Shown here: positions 55,612-64,000 of the stretch, in pieces
How the letters are laid out: each line of letters begins with the position of its first letter
How positions within the stretch are numbered: position 1 is the first letter of the stretch
Origin: Qipengyuania_B sp965214525
GTDB taxonomy: Bacteria; Pseudomonadota; Alphaproteobacteria; Sphingomonadales; Sphingomonadaceae
NCBI GenBank assembly: GCA_965214525.1
Contig: OZ243959.1
Coordinates: 868,001-932,000 of the forward strand
Direction of reading: 5' to 3'
Length of the DNA stretch: 64,000 bases
Position numbers and translations under genes: made by a program
Notes under the pieces: generated by a model
Seen by the model: the letters and a program-made list of their open reading frames with translations, nothing else
Databases searched by the model: none
Told to the model about the DNA's origin: nothing

Positions 55612-56723
55612 CTTCGGCGAAAATCCGCTGCGAAGTGGCGGAAAGTGCCCTGCGTGATCGCTTTACGCATTTGCTCCATCAATTGCTGATAATACGCAAG
55701 GTTGTGTTCCGTCATCAGCATGGCACCCAGTATCTCCTTGGCTTTCACGAGGTGATGCAGATACGCTCGTGAATACGTGGCGCAGACATCGCATGCACAG
55801 CGCGGATCGAGCGGTTCCTGATCTTCCGAGAATCGGGCATTGCGCAGGTTCATTGGTCCGGCAGATGTAAAAGCCTGGCCATTCCGACCAGAGCGGCTGG
55901 GCAGCACGCAATCGAACATGTCGACACCATGTTCGACAGCGCCGACCAGATCGTCGGGTTTGCCGACGCCCATGAGATAACGCGGACTGTCATCCGGCAA
56001 TTGCGCAGGAGCAAATTGCAGCGTGTCGAACATGGCCGCCTGTCCCTCTCCCACGGCCAGCCCACCGATCGCGTAGCCATCGAAACCGATTTGCGTGAGT
56101 GCCGCGGCAGATCGTTGCCGCAACTCCTCATCAAGCGCGCCCTGCTGGATACCGAACAGCGCCGCGCCCGAAGCATGTTCTTCACCTTGGTCGAATGCAT
56201 TGCGGCTGCGTCTGGCCCATCTCATCGACAGCTCCATACTGGCGGCAATACTCTCTCGCGACTGATCGGCGCGCGGGCACTCGTCGAACGCCATGACGAT
56301 GTCGGAGCCGAGCAGACGCTGTATCTCCATCGACCGTTCGGGTGTCAGCAAATGCCTCGAACCATCGATGTGACTGCGAAACTCGACGCCTTCTTCGGTC
56401 AAGCGGCGCAACTCCGCCAGGCTCATCACCTGATAACCCCCGCTATCGGTCAGGATCGGCCGGTGCCAGTTCATGAACCGGTGCAGACCGCCCAGCCGGG
56501 CGACCCGTTCCGCCCCGGGCCGCAGCATCAGGTGATAGGTGTTGCCGAGGATAATGTCGGCGCCGGTGCGGGCAACGGTGTCGGGTTTCATCGCCTTGAC
56601 CGTGGCGGCCGTCCCCACGGGCATGAAGGCCGGGGTGCGAATGGTGCCGCGCCGCATGCCGATCATGCCGCTGCGCGCAGCTCCGTCGCGTGCTGCGATG
56701 GTGAAGGAGAAACGGTTCGTCAT
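55593..56723 (-). CDS. tgt: Queuine tRNA-ribosyltransferase
   Basis: A 376-residue enzyme exchanging guanine for preQ1 at position 34 of GUN-anticodon tRNAs. LTDSGGYQVMSLAELRRLTEEGVEFRSHIDGS and AFDECPRAD hold the catalytic Asp residues; zinc ligands are in CACDVCATYSRAYLHHL. ATG 56723 (MTNRFSFTI) is the family start. queA lies 806 nt upstream on the same strand, but a plus-strand transporter gene lies between them. Confidence 0.96.
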   Translation of the reverse strand: MTNRFSFTIAARDGAARSGMIGMRRGTIRTPAFMPVGTAATVKAMKPDTVARTGADIILGNTYHLMLRPGAERVARLGGLHRFMNWHRPILTDSGGYQVMSLAELRRLTEEGVEFRSHIDGSRHLLTPERSMEIQRLLGSDIVMAFDECPRADQSRESIAASMELSMRWARRSRNAFDQGEEHASGAALFGIQQGALDEELRQRSAAALTQIGFDGYAIGGLAVGEGQAAMFDTLQFAPAQLPDDSPRYLMGVGKPDDLVGAVEHGVDMFDCVLPSRSGRNGQAFTSAGPMNLRNARFSEDQEPLDPRCACDVCATYSRAYLHHLVKAKEILGAMLMTEHNLAYYQQLMEQMRKAITQGTFRHFAADFRRSYSAGT

Positions 56724-56761
56724 GGGTTGCCGCCTGTAGGCCGTGGCTTCAAGGGGTTCAA

Positions 56762-57532
56762 ATGGAAGCAACTTTCACCCCCGAATTATGGATGTTCGCG
56801 GCTTTGGCCGGCGTGGCGGTCTTCACCGGCTTCGTCGATGCCATAGCGGGGGGCGGCGGGTTGGTCATGATGCCAGCGCTGCTTGCCGCTGGCCTGCCAC
56901 CGCATATGGCGCTTGGCACCAACAAGCTGCAATCGGTGTTCGGCACCACGATGAGTTGCCGAACCTACTGGCGCGGGGGACTGGTCGATTGGCGGCGGTA
57001 TTGGCCGGTCATGATCGTGGTATTCATCGGTTCGGCCATCGGCGCAACCCTCGTGCAGTTGATTGCGCCTGGCGTGCTGGCCGTTATCGTACCGTTGTTT
57101 CTGATCATGATGGCGGGATATGTCCTGTTCTCCCCCCGCATGAGCGACGAGGCTGCGCAACAGCGCCTGACCCGCAACGGCTATACGCCCGTAGCGGCCG
57201 CGATTGGTCTGTACGATGGATTTTTCGGTCCGGGAACGGGGCAGTTCTTTACCACCACGCTAGTCGGTTTACGGGGATATGGGCTGACCAAGGCGGTCGC
57301 CAATACCAAGCTGCTTAACGCCACCACGAACTGGGCAGCGGTCATAGTGTTCGCCCTTGGCGGAAAGACCATCTGGCTGCTTGGCTTGGCAATGGCAGCA
57401 GGCGCCATGCTGGGCGGTTATCTCGGTTCCAAATTCGCCATGCGTCATGGAGCCAGGGTGATCCGACCCCTGATGATCGTCGCTTCGCTGGCGCTCACGG
57501 GCAAGCTCGTTTGGGACTGGTTCGCCGGTTAA
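56762..57532 (+). CDS. TSUP family transporter (TauE/SafE-like)
   Basis: A 256-residue protein with about eight helices of the TSUP family, which move sulfur-containing or organic anions. FTGFVDAIAGGGGLVMMPALLAAGLPPHMALGTNKLQSVFGT and the mirrored second half GLYDGFFGPGTGQFFTTTLVGLRGYGLTKAVANTKLLNATTN are diagnostic. It starts 38 nt from tgt and its stop shares TTAA with that of queA. The substrate is unknown. Confidence 0.88.
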   Translation: MEATFTPELWMFAALAGVAVFTGFVDAIAGGGGLVMMPALLAAGLPPHMALGTNKLQSVFGTTMSCRTYWRGGLVDWRRYWPVMIVVFIGSAIGATLVQLIAPGVLAVIVPLFLIMMAGYVLFSPRMSDEAAQQRLTRNGYTPVAAAIGLYDGFFGPGTGQFFTTTLVGLRGYGLTKAVANTKLLNATTNWAAVIVFALGGKTIWLLGLAMAAGAMLGGYLGSKFAMRHGARVIRPLMIVASLALTGKLVWDWFAG

Positions 57533-58560
57533 CCCGGCATCAGCAGGCTGGCATCGCCGTAACTGTAGAAACGGTATCCACTAAGAATGGCGTGATCATA
57601 GGCTGCCAGCATCGTATCGCGCCCCATCAAGGCGGCGACCAGCATCAGCAACGTCGACCTTGGCAGGTGAAAGTTGGTCACCAGCCCATCGACCGCCTTG
57701 AAGCGATAGCCCGGGGTGATGAAGATGTCGGTATCGCCCGCAAAGGGATGGATGACCCCGCCAGCATCTGCGGCACTCTCGAGCAGCCGCAGGCTTGTCG
57801 TACCCACCGATATGACCCGTCCGCCACGCTTTCGTGCGGTATTCATCCGGTCAGCCGTATCGGCGTTGATCCTTCCCCATTCGGAATGCATTCGATGGTC
57901 TGCCGTATTGTCTGCTTTAACCGGAAGGAACGTGCCCGCCCCTACGTGCAGCGTCAGGGTTTCGCGCAGGATGCCGGCATCATCCAGCGCCTTCACCAGC
58001 CGATCGGTGAAGTGCAGCGCTGCGGTGGGAGCGGCGACTGCTCCATCCTGCTGAGCGAACATGGTCTGGTAATCTGTACGATCGCGCTCGTCGGGGGTCC
58101 GCTTCTGGGCAATATAAGGGGGCAACGGCACGGTGCCCGCGCGTTCCAGCATCGTCTCCACCGGTTCTTCTCCCAGGAAGGCCAGCGTGAATGAGCCATC
58201 GGCATGGCGCTGTTCAGCATCGGCTTCGACACTATGTCCGAAATCTATACGATCGCCTTCCTTCAGGCGCTTGGCGTTGCGAATGAACGCCTGCCAACGC
58301 CGCAGATCGATCCGCTTGTGCAGTGTCGCGCCGATGCGCGCATTACCCCTGCGCCCCTCCAGCCGGGCGGGAATGACGCGCGTGTCGTTGAATACCAGCA
58401 TATCCCCCGCGCGCAGCAATCGCGGCAGGTCGCGCACCGTTTTGTCCTGGAAAACGCCGTTGGGTTCGACAACCAGCATCCGGGATGCATCGCGCGGCAC
58501 GACCGGGCGCAAGGCAATCCTGTCGGACGGCAGGTCGAAATCGAACAGATCAACCTTCAC
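57529..58560 (-). CDS. queA: S-adenosylmethionine:tRNA ribosyltransferase-isomerase
   Basis: A 343-residue enzyme that builds epoxyqueuosine from preQ1-tRNA using the ribosyl part of SAM. MKVDLFDFDLPSDRIALRPVVPRDASRMLVV, GDMLVFNDTRVIPARLEG, HVGAGTFLPVKADN, MHSEWGRI and TNFHLPRSTLLMLVAALMG are diagnostic. Length is standard. It is one of a minus-strand series with a cyclophilin, coaD, ispA and xseB upstream. Confidence 0.96.
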   Translation of the reverse strand: MKVDLFDFDLPSDRIALRPVVPRDASRMLVVEPNGVFQDKTVRDLPRLLRAGDMLVFNDTRVIPARLEGRRGNARIGATLHKRIDLRRWQAFIRNAKRLKEGDRIDFGHSVEADAEQRHADGSFTLAFLGEEPVETMLERAGTVPLPPYIAQKRTPDERDRTDYQTMFAQQDGAVAAPTAALHFTDRLVKALDDAGILRETLTLHVGAGTFLPVKADNTADHRMHSEWGRINADTADRMNTARKRGGRVISVGTTSLRLLESAADAGGVIHPFAGDTDIFITPGYRFKAVDGLVTNFHLPRSTLLMLVAALMGRDTMLAAYDHAILSGYRFYSYGDASLLMPG

Positions 58561-58637
58561 GCTCGATCTCGTATAAGGGTGAATACGACCGGTAGTTCAT
58601 GCCGGCCCGCATAGAGACAGGCGCGGGCGAAAGAAAG

Positions 58638-59363
58638 CTACTCGCCTATCGGCCGCTCCGGTCCCTCCAAAGTCACGCCGTCGAACTTGGGGGCTTCCTG
58701 CTCACCGGGGGCGACATTGAGATCGTCAGCCGTGATAGCCGACACGCTATCGGCAGGCATAACCGGCACCGGCTTGTTCTCGCTCGCAATGGAAGCCTGG
58801 AGGATGCGGGTGGGTTCAGCGGGCGGCTCGCCCCGCTGGATGGTATCGACCGCGTCCATGCCGGAGATGACCCGTCCGAAGTTGGTATAACGTTTGTCCA
58901 GATTGAAGCGTGGATAGAACACGATGAAGAACTGGCTATTTGCACTGTCATCGTCTTGCGCGCGCGCCATTGATACAGTGCCACGCATATGGGGCATCGG
59001 ATTGAATTCGGCCGCCAAGTCGGGCAGCTGCGACCCACCCTGCCCGGTGCCAGTCGGGTCGCCGGTTTGCGCCATGAAACCGTCAATGACGCGGTGGAAG
59101 ATAACCCCGTCGTAAAAGCCTTGCCGTGCCAGCGTTTTTACACGCTCGACATGCGCCGGGGCCCATTGCGGCATTAACCGGATGGCGACCCGTTCGCCGT
59201 TGGACAGATCGAGCAACAGGATATTCTCTCGCTCCGCACTCAGGTTGAAATCGACCGCCGCGGTATAATCGACGGCGGGAACAGGGGGCGCAGTCGTGGT
59301 CTGCGCCGACAAGCCAAGCGGCAGGAGGGCGGCGGCAGCCGAAAGGATCACTTTGAGTTTCAT
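58638..59363 (-). CDS. Exported peptidyl-prolyl cis-trans isomerase (cyclophilin)
   Basis: A 241-residue cyclophilin with a signal peptide (MKLKVILSAAAALLPLGLSAQ). The active site is intact: FHRVIDGFMAQTGDPTGTGQGG (catalytic Arg) and NSQFFIVFYPRFNLDKRYTNFGRVISGMD. The C-terminal 60 residues (ASENKPVPVMPADSVSAI) extend beyond the usual core. It folds periplasmic proteins. It lies 77 nt before queA. Confidence 0.92.
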   Translation of the reverse strand: MKLKVILSAAAALLPLGLSAQTTTAPPVPAVDYTAAVDFNLSAERENILLLDLSNGERVAIRLMPQWAPAHVERVKTLARQGFYDGVIFHRVIDGFMAQTGDPTGTGQGGSQLPDLAAEFNPMPHMRGTVSMARAQDDDSANSQFFIVFYPRFNLDKRYTNFGRVISGMDAVDTIQRGEPPAEPTRILQASIASENKPVPVMPADSVSAITADDLNVAPGEQEAPKFDGVTLEGPERPIGE

Positions 59364-59435
59364 CGGGACTCATCTGTCGTGGTTAAGAAACTGGTGGGTG
59401 GGCTAAACCGGGGCGACTGTCGGTTGGCTGAATGA

Positions 59436-59945
59436 TCAATAATCGCCCTTGCGTCCGACCTGCTCCACCCGTGCGTTCAGGTCCGCCAGTACCGCACTGC
59501 TGACGAACGGGGCGATATCTCCGCCAAACAAGGCGATCTCCTTAACCAGACGCGAGGCAATCGGTTGGAGGGAAACGTCGGCCATGAGGAATACCGTTTC
59601 AATGTCCTCGGCAAGCTGTTGGTTCATGCCGGCCATCTGATACTCGTATTCGAAATCGGCAACAGCACGCAGCCCCCGCAGGATGACCGTGGCACGGACA
59701 TGATGCGCGAACTTGACGAGGAGCGCGTTGAAACTTCTTACCTCGACATTACCGATACCCAGCATCGCAACCTCGCGCTCCACCATTGCCAGACGTTCCT
59801 CGGTCCTGAACATTGGGTTCTTGGACGGATTAGTAGTCACGCCGATGATAAGCCGATCAACGAGTTTGGCGCCGCGGCGGATGATGTCGGCATGACCCAG
59901 GGTGATCGGATCGAAAGTGCCCGGATAGATACCGATACGCTCCAT
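59436..59945 (-). CDS. coaD: Phosphopantetheine adenylyltransferase
   Basis: A 169-residue enzyme of the last-but-one step of coenzyme A synthesis. YPGTFDPITLGHADIIRR carries the TxGH nucleotidyl motif; RGLRAVADFEYEYQMAGMNQQL and SRLVKEIALFGGDI are typical. The usual ISSR is IASR here. 5 nt lie between it and the ispA stop. Confidence 0.96.
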   Translation of the reverse strand: MERIGIYPGTFDPITLGHADIIRRGAKLVDRLIIGVTTNPSKNPMFRTEERLAMVEREVAMLGIGNVEVRSFNALLVKFAHHVRATVILRGLRAVADFEYEYQMAGMNQQLAEDIETVFLMADVSLQPIASRLVKEIALFGGDIAPFVSSAVLADLNARVEQVGRKGDY

Positions 59946-59950
59946 GGAAG

Positions 59951-60865
59951 TTACCTGTCCCTTTCAACGATGTAGCGTGCCAGTTCGGCCAACAATCGCG
60001 CATCCTCGCCGTAAGGCGCGAGGTGACCTGTAGCCTGTTCACTCAGGGCAACCGCCTGTGCCCGCGCTTGTTCGATGCCCATGAGCGAGACGAAGGTCTG
60101 CTTTCCCTGGCGGTCGTCCTTGCGCAGCGCCTTGCCCGCTTTGCCTTCGTCGCCCTCCACGTCGAGCAGGTCATCCGCGATTTGGAAGGCCAGTCCGATG
60201 TCCCGCGCGTAATTGCGCAGAGGCCCGCGCCCTTCCTCCCGGACATGCCCGAGGATCAAGCCGATCTCGACAGCCGCGCTCAGCAATGCGCCGGTCTTCA
60301 GTTGTTGCAGGCGCGTGATTGTGGCCAAGTCGAACGTTTGTCCTTCGGCAGCCAGATCCATCATCTGCCCGCCAGCCATGCCGTTATGTCCGCTCGCCTT
60401 GGCCAGACAAGCGATCATGGCGGCACGCACGAACGGATCGCCGTGGATATGCTCATCTGACAGCAATTCAAACGCGATAGCATGCAGGCAATCCCCCGCG
60501 AGCACGGCCGTCGCCTCGTCGTAGCGGCGATGGATCGTCGGCCGCCCATGCCGCAACTCGTCATCGTCCATACAGGGCAGGTCGTCGTGGATAAGCGAAT
60601 AGGCATGAATAGCCTCTACCGCGCAGCCGGCGTTCAGCGACACTGCGCGGTCCACGGCGAACAGATCAGCTGTTGCGCGGCACAAAAACGGCCGCAACCG
60701 CTTGCCTCCGCCGATGACCGCGTAACGCATCGCCGCGATAAGCTGGTCGCGGCCATCCTCCACGACTGGCAATGCTTCATCGAAGAAGCGGTCGACGTCG
60801 CTCTGCATGGCGACAAGCGCATCACGCAGCTCAACCGGTTCGCCTGGCGATTCCACGGCCGTCAA
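59951..60865 (-). CDS. ispA: Polyprenyl diphosphate synthase (FPP synthase type)
   Basis: A 304-residue trans-isoprenyl diphosphate synthase. The first Asp-rich motif is in SLIHDDLPCMDDDELRHGRPT and the second in FQIADDLLDVEGD. GGGKRLRPFL is the IPP-binding segment. The extra Pro-Cys within the first motif marks the bacterial FPP (IspA) type. It overlaps xseB by 4 nt, as commonly seen. Confidence 0.94.
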   Translation of the reverse strand: MTAVESPGEPVELRDALVAMQSDVDRFFDEALPVVEDGRDQLIAAMRYAVIGGGKRLRPFLCRATADLFAVDRAVSLNAGCAVEAIHAYSLIHDDLPCMDDDELRHGRPTIHRRYDEATAVLAGDCLHAIAFELLSDEHIHGDPFVRAAMIACLAKASGHNGMAGGQMMDLAAEGQTFDLATITRLQQLKTGALLSAAVEIGLILGHVREEGRGPLRNYARDIGLAFQIADDLLDVEGDEGKAGKALRKDDRQGKQTFVSLMGIEQARAQAVALSEQATGHLAPYGEDARLLAELARYIVERDR

Positions 60866-61113
60866 TCGGCCCCGTCTAATGGCTGCGTCCCGATCGCGAC
60901 GCCCTCTTCGTTGGTCACGATTTTCTCGATCCGCGCCTGGGCTGCATCAAGCCGCGCCTGGCAGTGACGGCGCAACAACTCGCCCCGCTCGTACAGGCCG
61001 ATCGATTGATCGAGCGACACTTCAGCGCCTTCCAGCCTGCGCACGACCTGTTCGAGCTGCGCCAGCGCGTCCTCGAAATCCAGTTCCGAAATATTCTTGC
61101 CGCCCTCGACCAT
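60862..61113 (-). CDS. xseB: Exodeoxyribonuclease VII, small subunit
   Basis: An 83-residue subunit: ISELDFEDALAQLEQVVRRLEGAEVSLDQSIGLYERGELLRRHCQARLDAAQARIEKI is diagnostic. ATG 61113 (MVEGGKNISEL) is used; the open frame continues to 61383 without family match. It heads the xseB-ispA pair. Confidence 0.95.
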   Translation of the reverse strand: MVEGGKNISELDFEDALAQLEQVVRRLEGAEVSLDQSIGLYERGELLRRHCQARLDAAQARIEKIVTNEEGVAIGTQPLDGAD

Positions 61114-61179
61114 TGCGTGGCAGCATTGACCACAGGGGCTGCAAGGGTCAAGCGGCGAGCGAATTGGCAAGGCGAAAAG

Positions 61180-61836
61180 ATGTTCATCGGACACTGGGCC
61201 CCGGCTCTGGCTGCTGCGGCCTTCTCCCCCAGGGCTCCGAAACTGGCTATCCTGTTTGTGGCCGCGCAATTGGTGGATTGGGCGTTCTTCCTGTTGGCTT
61301 GGACGGGGATCGAAAAGGTTCGGGTTGTGCCGGGCATAACCGTAATGAACGCGCTCGATCTCTACCATCTGCCCTACACCCATAGTCTGCTCGGTACCTT
61401 GGGCTGGGCTGCCCTGTTCGCCGGCGTTGTCGCGGTAACCATCCGCAGTGCCGGTACGGCACTACTGGGTGGAGCGGTGGTGGTGTCGCACTGGCCGCTC
61501 GACTGGCTTGTCCACCGGCCCGATCTGACCCTGGCGGGAGGCGAAGAGAAGCTGGGGCTCGCATTGTGGAATCATCCGATGGTCGCGATGCCGCTGGAAC
61601 TCACTATCACTTTTGGCGCGTTATGGTGGTATGCACGGCGTTCCGAAGGGCCGGCCATGCGATTGTGGCTGCTCGGCGCTGTAATGCTGCTGGCCCAATT
61701 GATCCATTGGTTTGCACAGCCGCCCCAGGCTGCAGGACCGCAGCTGTATGGTAGCGCATTGCTGGCTTTCGGCATCATCACCACGATCGCTTGGTGGGCC
61801 GGAGCCCAGCGCAACCATGTCCGCGCATTGCCCTAG
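61180..61836 (+). CDS. Integral membrane protein, YdjM/DUF457-like
   Basis: A 218-residue protein with about six helices. The histidine pairs in LPYTHSLLGTLGW and VVVSHWPLDWLVHRPDL resemble the metal-site motifs of the YdjM/DUF457 membrane hydrolase family. ATG 61180 begins MFIGHWAPALAAAAF; the frame before it is the complement of xseB. Divergent from xseB by 66 nt, and 33 nt before purL. Confidence 0.6.
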   Translation: MFIGHWAPALAAAAFSPRAPKLAILFVAAQLVDWAFFLLAWTGIEKVRVVPGITVMNALDLYHLPYTHSLLGTLGWAALFAGVVAVTIRSAGTALLGGAVVVSHWPLDWLVHRPDLTLAGGEEKLGLALWNHPMVAMPLELTITFGALWWYARRSEGPAMRLWLLGAVMLLAQLIHWFAQPPQAAGPQLYGSALLAFGIITTIAWWAGAQRNHVRALP

Positions 61837-61869
61837 CGGCCATGGCAAGCCATCGCTAAGGGCGCTGGC

Positions 61870-64000
61870 ATGACCGAAAAATCCACGCAGATCACAGCCG
61901 CAATCGTCGAACAGCACGGGCTTTCTGATGAGGAATACGAGCGCGTCCTGATCGCTCTAGGGCGTGAGCCGAACCTTGTGGAACTGGGCATCTTCTCGGT
62001 CATGTGGTCCGAGCATTGCAGCTACAAATCCTCCCGCCTGCATCTGAAGAAACTACCGACCCAAGCGCCGTGGGTGATCTGCGGACCCGGCGAGAATGCC
62101 GGCGTCATTGATATTGGAGATGGACAAGCGGCTATCTTCAAGATGGAGAGCCACAATCATCCAAGCTATATCGAACCCTATCAGGGCGCCGCAACGGGCG
62201 TGGGCGGTATCTTGCGGGACGTGTTCACCATGGGCGCACGGCCGGTGGCGAACCTCAACGCGCTGCGTTTCGGCCGGCCCGATCACCCGAAGATGAAGCA
62301 TCTGGTGAAAGGCGTGGTCGCTGGCATCGGCGGTTATGGCAATTGCGTGGGCGTGCCTACCGTGGGTGGGGAGACGAATTTCCACCCGGCCTATGACGGC
62401 AATATCCTGGTCAATGCGATGACGGTCGGCGTGGCCGATGCGGACAGGATTTTCTACTCCGCCGCGACGGGTGTGGGCAATCCGATCGTCTATGTCGGTT
62501 CAAAGACCGGACGTGACGGCATTCATGGCGCCACGATGGCAAGCGCCGATTTTGGCGACGATGCGGACGCGAAGCGCCCGACGGTGCAGGTCGGCGATCC
62601 ATTCACGGAAAAGCTGCTGATCGAGGCGTGCCTGGAATTGATGGCGACCGACGCGATTGTCGCCATCCAGGACATGGGGGCGGCGGGCCTGACCAGTTCC
62701 AGCGTCGAGATGGCGACCAACGGCAAGGCGGGCATCCGTCTGGACATGAACAAGGTGCCATGCCGGGAAGAAGGCATGACGCCTTACGAGATGATGCTGT
62801 CGGAATCGCAGGAGCGAATGTTGATGGTGCTGAAGCCCGGCCGCGAGGCCGAGGCGGAGGCGATCTTCCGCAAGTGGGAGCTGGACTTTGCAGTGATAGG
62901 CGAAGTCACCGACACGCAGCACATGGTGCTGGAATGGAACGGCGAAGTTGTGTGCGACATCCCGCTCGGCCCCTTGGCGGCCGATGCGCCGCTCTACGAC
63001 CGCCCGGCTATGTCCCGCGAGGAATACAAGACCTGGGCACAGGTCAAACCGCTGGAGGCTGTACCGGAAAGCACCGATATAGGCGCGGACCTGCTCAAGC
63101 TGATGGCCTCGCCCAACCTCGCCTCAAAACGCTGGATCTGGGAGCAGTATGACCGGCAGGTGGGCGGCGACACGCTGCAGACCGGCGGCGACGCGGCCGT
63201 CGTGCGCGTGCATGGCACGGGGAAGGCGCTGGCGATGACCACCGACTGCACGCCGCGCTATTGTTACGCCGACCCGTACGAAGGCGGCAAGCAGGCAGTG
63301 GCGGAGGCTTACCGCAATTTATGCGCGGTCGGAGCGCGGCCGCTGGCAATCACCAATTGCCTCAATTTCGGCAACCCGCAGCGGCCCGAGATCATGGCGC
63401 AGCTTACCGGCTGCCTTGAAGGGATGGCGGACGCCTGCCGCGCCTTGAACTTCCCGGTCGTGAGCGGGAATGTGTCCCTCTACAATGAGAGCAAAGCGAC
63501 GGGCGGCGGCTCAGCGATTTTGCCGACGCCGGCGATTGGCGGAGTGGGCATCATCGAGGATTATTCCAAGATGATGACGATGGGGTTCAAGGCGGAGGGC
63601 GAGGCGGTTGTTTTGATCGGCCAACCCAAAATTGGTCTTGGTCAATCCCTTTGGGCGCGAGAATGTCGAGGGATCGATGGCGGATCGCCTCCGGCAGTTG
63701 ACCTTGAAGAAGAACGACGAGTCGCCGAGGCTTTACGTGCTCTGATTGCCAGCGACATGATAACCGCGGCTCACGATATATCGGATGGTGGTTTGTTGGT
63801 CGCAGCCGCCGAAATGGCGCTTGCAGGGGGGATTGGGTGCAATTTGTGGTGCACCATCTACGATTGCACATCCGCCGATAAATTTAGCGAGTGGCAATCG
63901 ACTTATCTAATCACCACCACCGACTTCGACGCTGTGAGATCTTTCTTGGACGAACAAGGCGTCGCCAATTCCGGGATAGGCAGAACCGAGGGCGATAGCG
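61870..64000 (+). CDS. purL: Phosphoribosylformylglycinamidine synthase subunit PurL, 3' end cut by window edge
   Basis: 710 codons of small-type PurL, the ATP-dependent subunit that works with PurQ and PurS in purine synthesis. Motifs: FSVMWSEHCSYKSSRLHLKKLP, ESHNHPSYIEPYQGAATGVGGILRDVFTMGARPVA, and DISDGGLLVAAAEMALAGG near the end. The true stop is just outside the window (normal length ~730). From about 63600 the codons change from strongly GC-ending to mixed, while the protein continues normally. ATG 61870 is supported by the family start. Confidence 0.95.
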   Translation, partial: MTEKSTQITAAIVEQHGLSDEEYERVLIALGREPNLVELGIFSVMWSEHCSYKSSRLHLKKLPTQAPWVICGPGENAGVIDIGDGQAAIFKMESHNHPSYIEPYQGAATGVGGILRDVFTMGARPVANLNALRFGRPDHPKMKHLVKGVVAGIGGYGNCVGVPTVGGETNFHPAYDGNILVNAMTVGVADADRIFYSAATGVGNPIVYVGSKTGRDGIHGATMASADFGDDADAKRPTVQVGDPFTEKLLIEACLELMATDAIVAIQDMGAAGLTSSSVEMATNGKAGIRLDMNKVPCREEGMTPYEMMLSESQERMLMVLKPGREAEAEAIFRKWELDFAVIGEVTDTQHMVLEWNGEVVCDIPLGPLAADAPLYDRPAMSREEYKTWAQVKPLEAVPESTDIGADLLKLMASPNLASKRWIWEQYDRQVGGDTLQTGGDAAVVRVHGTGKALAMTTDCTPRYCYADPYEGGKQAVAEAYRNLCAVGARPLAITNCLNFGNPQRPEIMAQLTGCLEGMADACRALNFPVVSGNVSLYNESKATGGGSAILPTPAIGGVGIIEDYSKMMTMGFKAEGEAVVLIGQPKIGLGQSLWARECRGIDGGSPPAVDLEEERRVAEALRALIASDMITAAHDISDGGLLVAAAEMALAGGIGCNLWCTIYDCTSADKFSEWQSTYLITTTDFDAVRSFLDEQGVANSGIGRTEGDS

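Overview
The window is GC-rich, densely packed chromosomal DNA of an alphaproteobacterium. Gene content and order fit Sphingomonadales, most likely Erythrobacteraceae: glyQ/glyS with a TraB-type lipoprotein gene, carA-carB-greA, yqeY-dnaG-rpoD with an acidic sigma-70, rpiB-glyA-nrdR, a RibB carrying a degenerate GTP-cyclohydrolase II half, and DUF4170. The genus is inference. Nearly everything is core metabolism, translation and envelope biogenesis. No CRISPR array, integrase, transposase or prophage was seen. One tRNA gene (Lys, CTT) is present. The first gene (VWA/CoxE family) and the last (purL) are cut by the window edges.

Layout. 0-8.6 kb: VWA protein, exported small protein, MFS carrier, NamZ-like muramidase, DOMON-like protein, tyrS, PilZ protein, a second MFS carrier overlapping cysK. 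8.6-9.05 kb: a decayed gene interrupted by two in-frame stops. 9.1-12.6 kb (minus): comF-hisI-merR-acyl-CoA dehydrogenase. 12.6-19.3 kb: methyltransferase, ppdK, glyS, glyQ. 19.5-26 kb: TraB protein, L25, pth, a frameshifted SDR gene, ychF, VOC, DUF1206, MaoC. 25.9-28.3 kb (minus): mutL and a lipoprotein. 28.5-36.2 kb: the cell-shape operon mreB-mreC-mreD-mrdA-rodA, tRNA-Lys, ribB, ribH. 36.2-40.2 kb: eno, then small membrane proteins resembling the enterobacterial yqjD/yqjE group, then DUF4170. 40.5-46.2 kb (minus): carA-carB-greA, with carA and carB separated by a low-GC insert. 46.4-55.6 kb: yqeY-dnaG-rpoD, rpiB-glyA-small protein-nrdR-trmJ, chorismate mutase, rpsD. 55.6-61.1 kb (minus): xseB-ispA-coaD-cyclophilin-queA and tgt, with a TSUP transporter gene set between queA and tgt on the other strand. 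61.2-64 kb: membrane protein and purL.

The points most worth following are these. (1) RibB has an N-terminal helix-turn-helix-like domain, and a perfect inverted repeat lies just upstream of its gene, which suggests autoregulation. (2) The yqjDE-like membrane-protein cluster has a promoter matching the alphaproteobacterial EcfG general-stress consensus. (3) A 78-bp palindromic repeat sits in frame inside the essential gene glyS, adding exactly 26 codons. (4) A low-GC insert between carA and carB has apparently replaced the last codons of carA. (5) purL shows an abrupt fall in third-position GC near the right edge. Frequent 1-4 nt overlaps (ATGA, TGATG, GTGA) and three convergent pairs whose stop codons share four bases show how compact the genome is.
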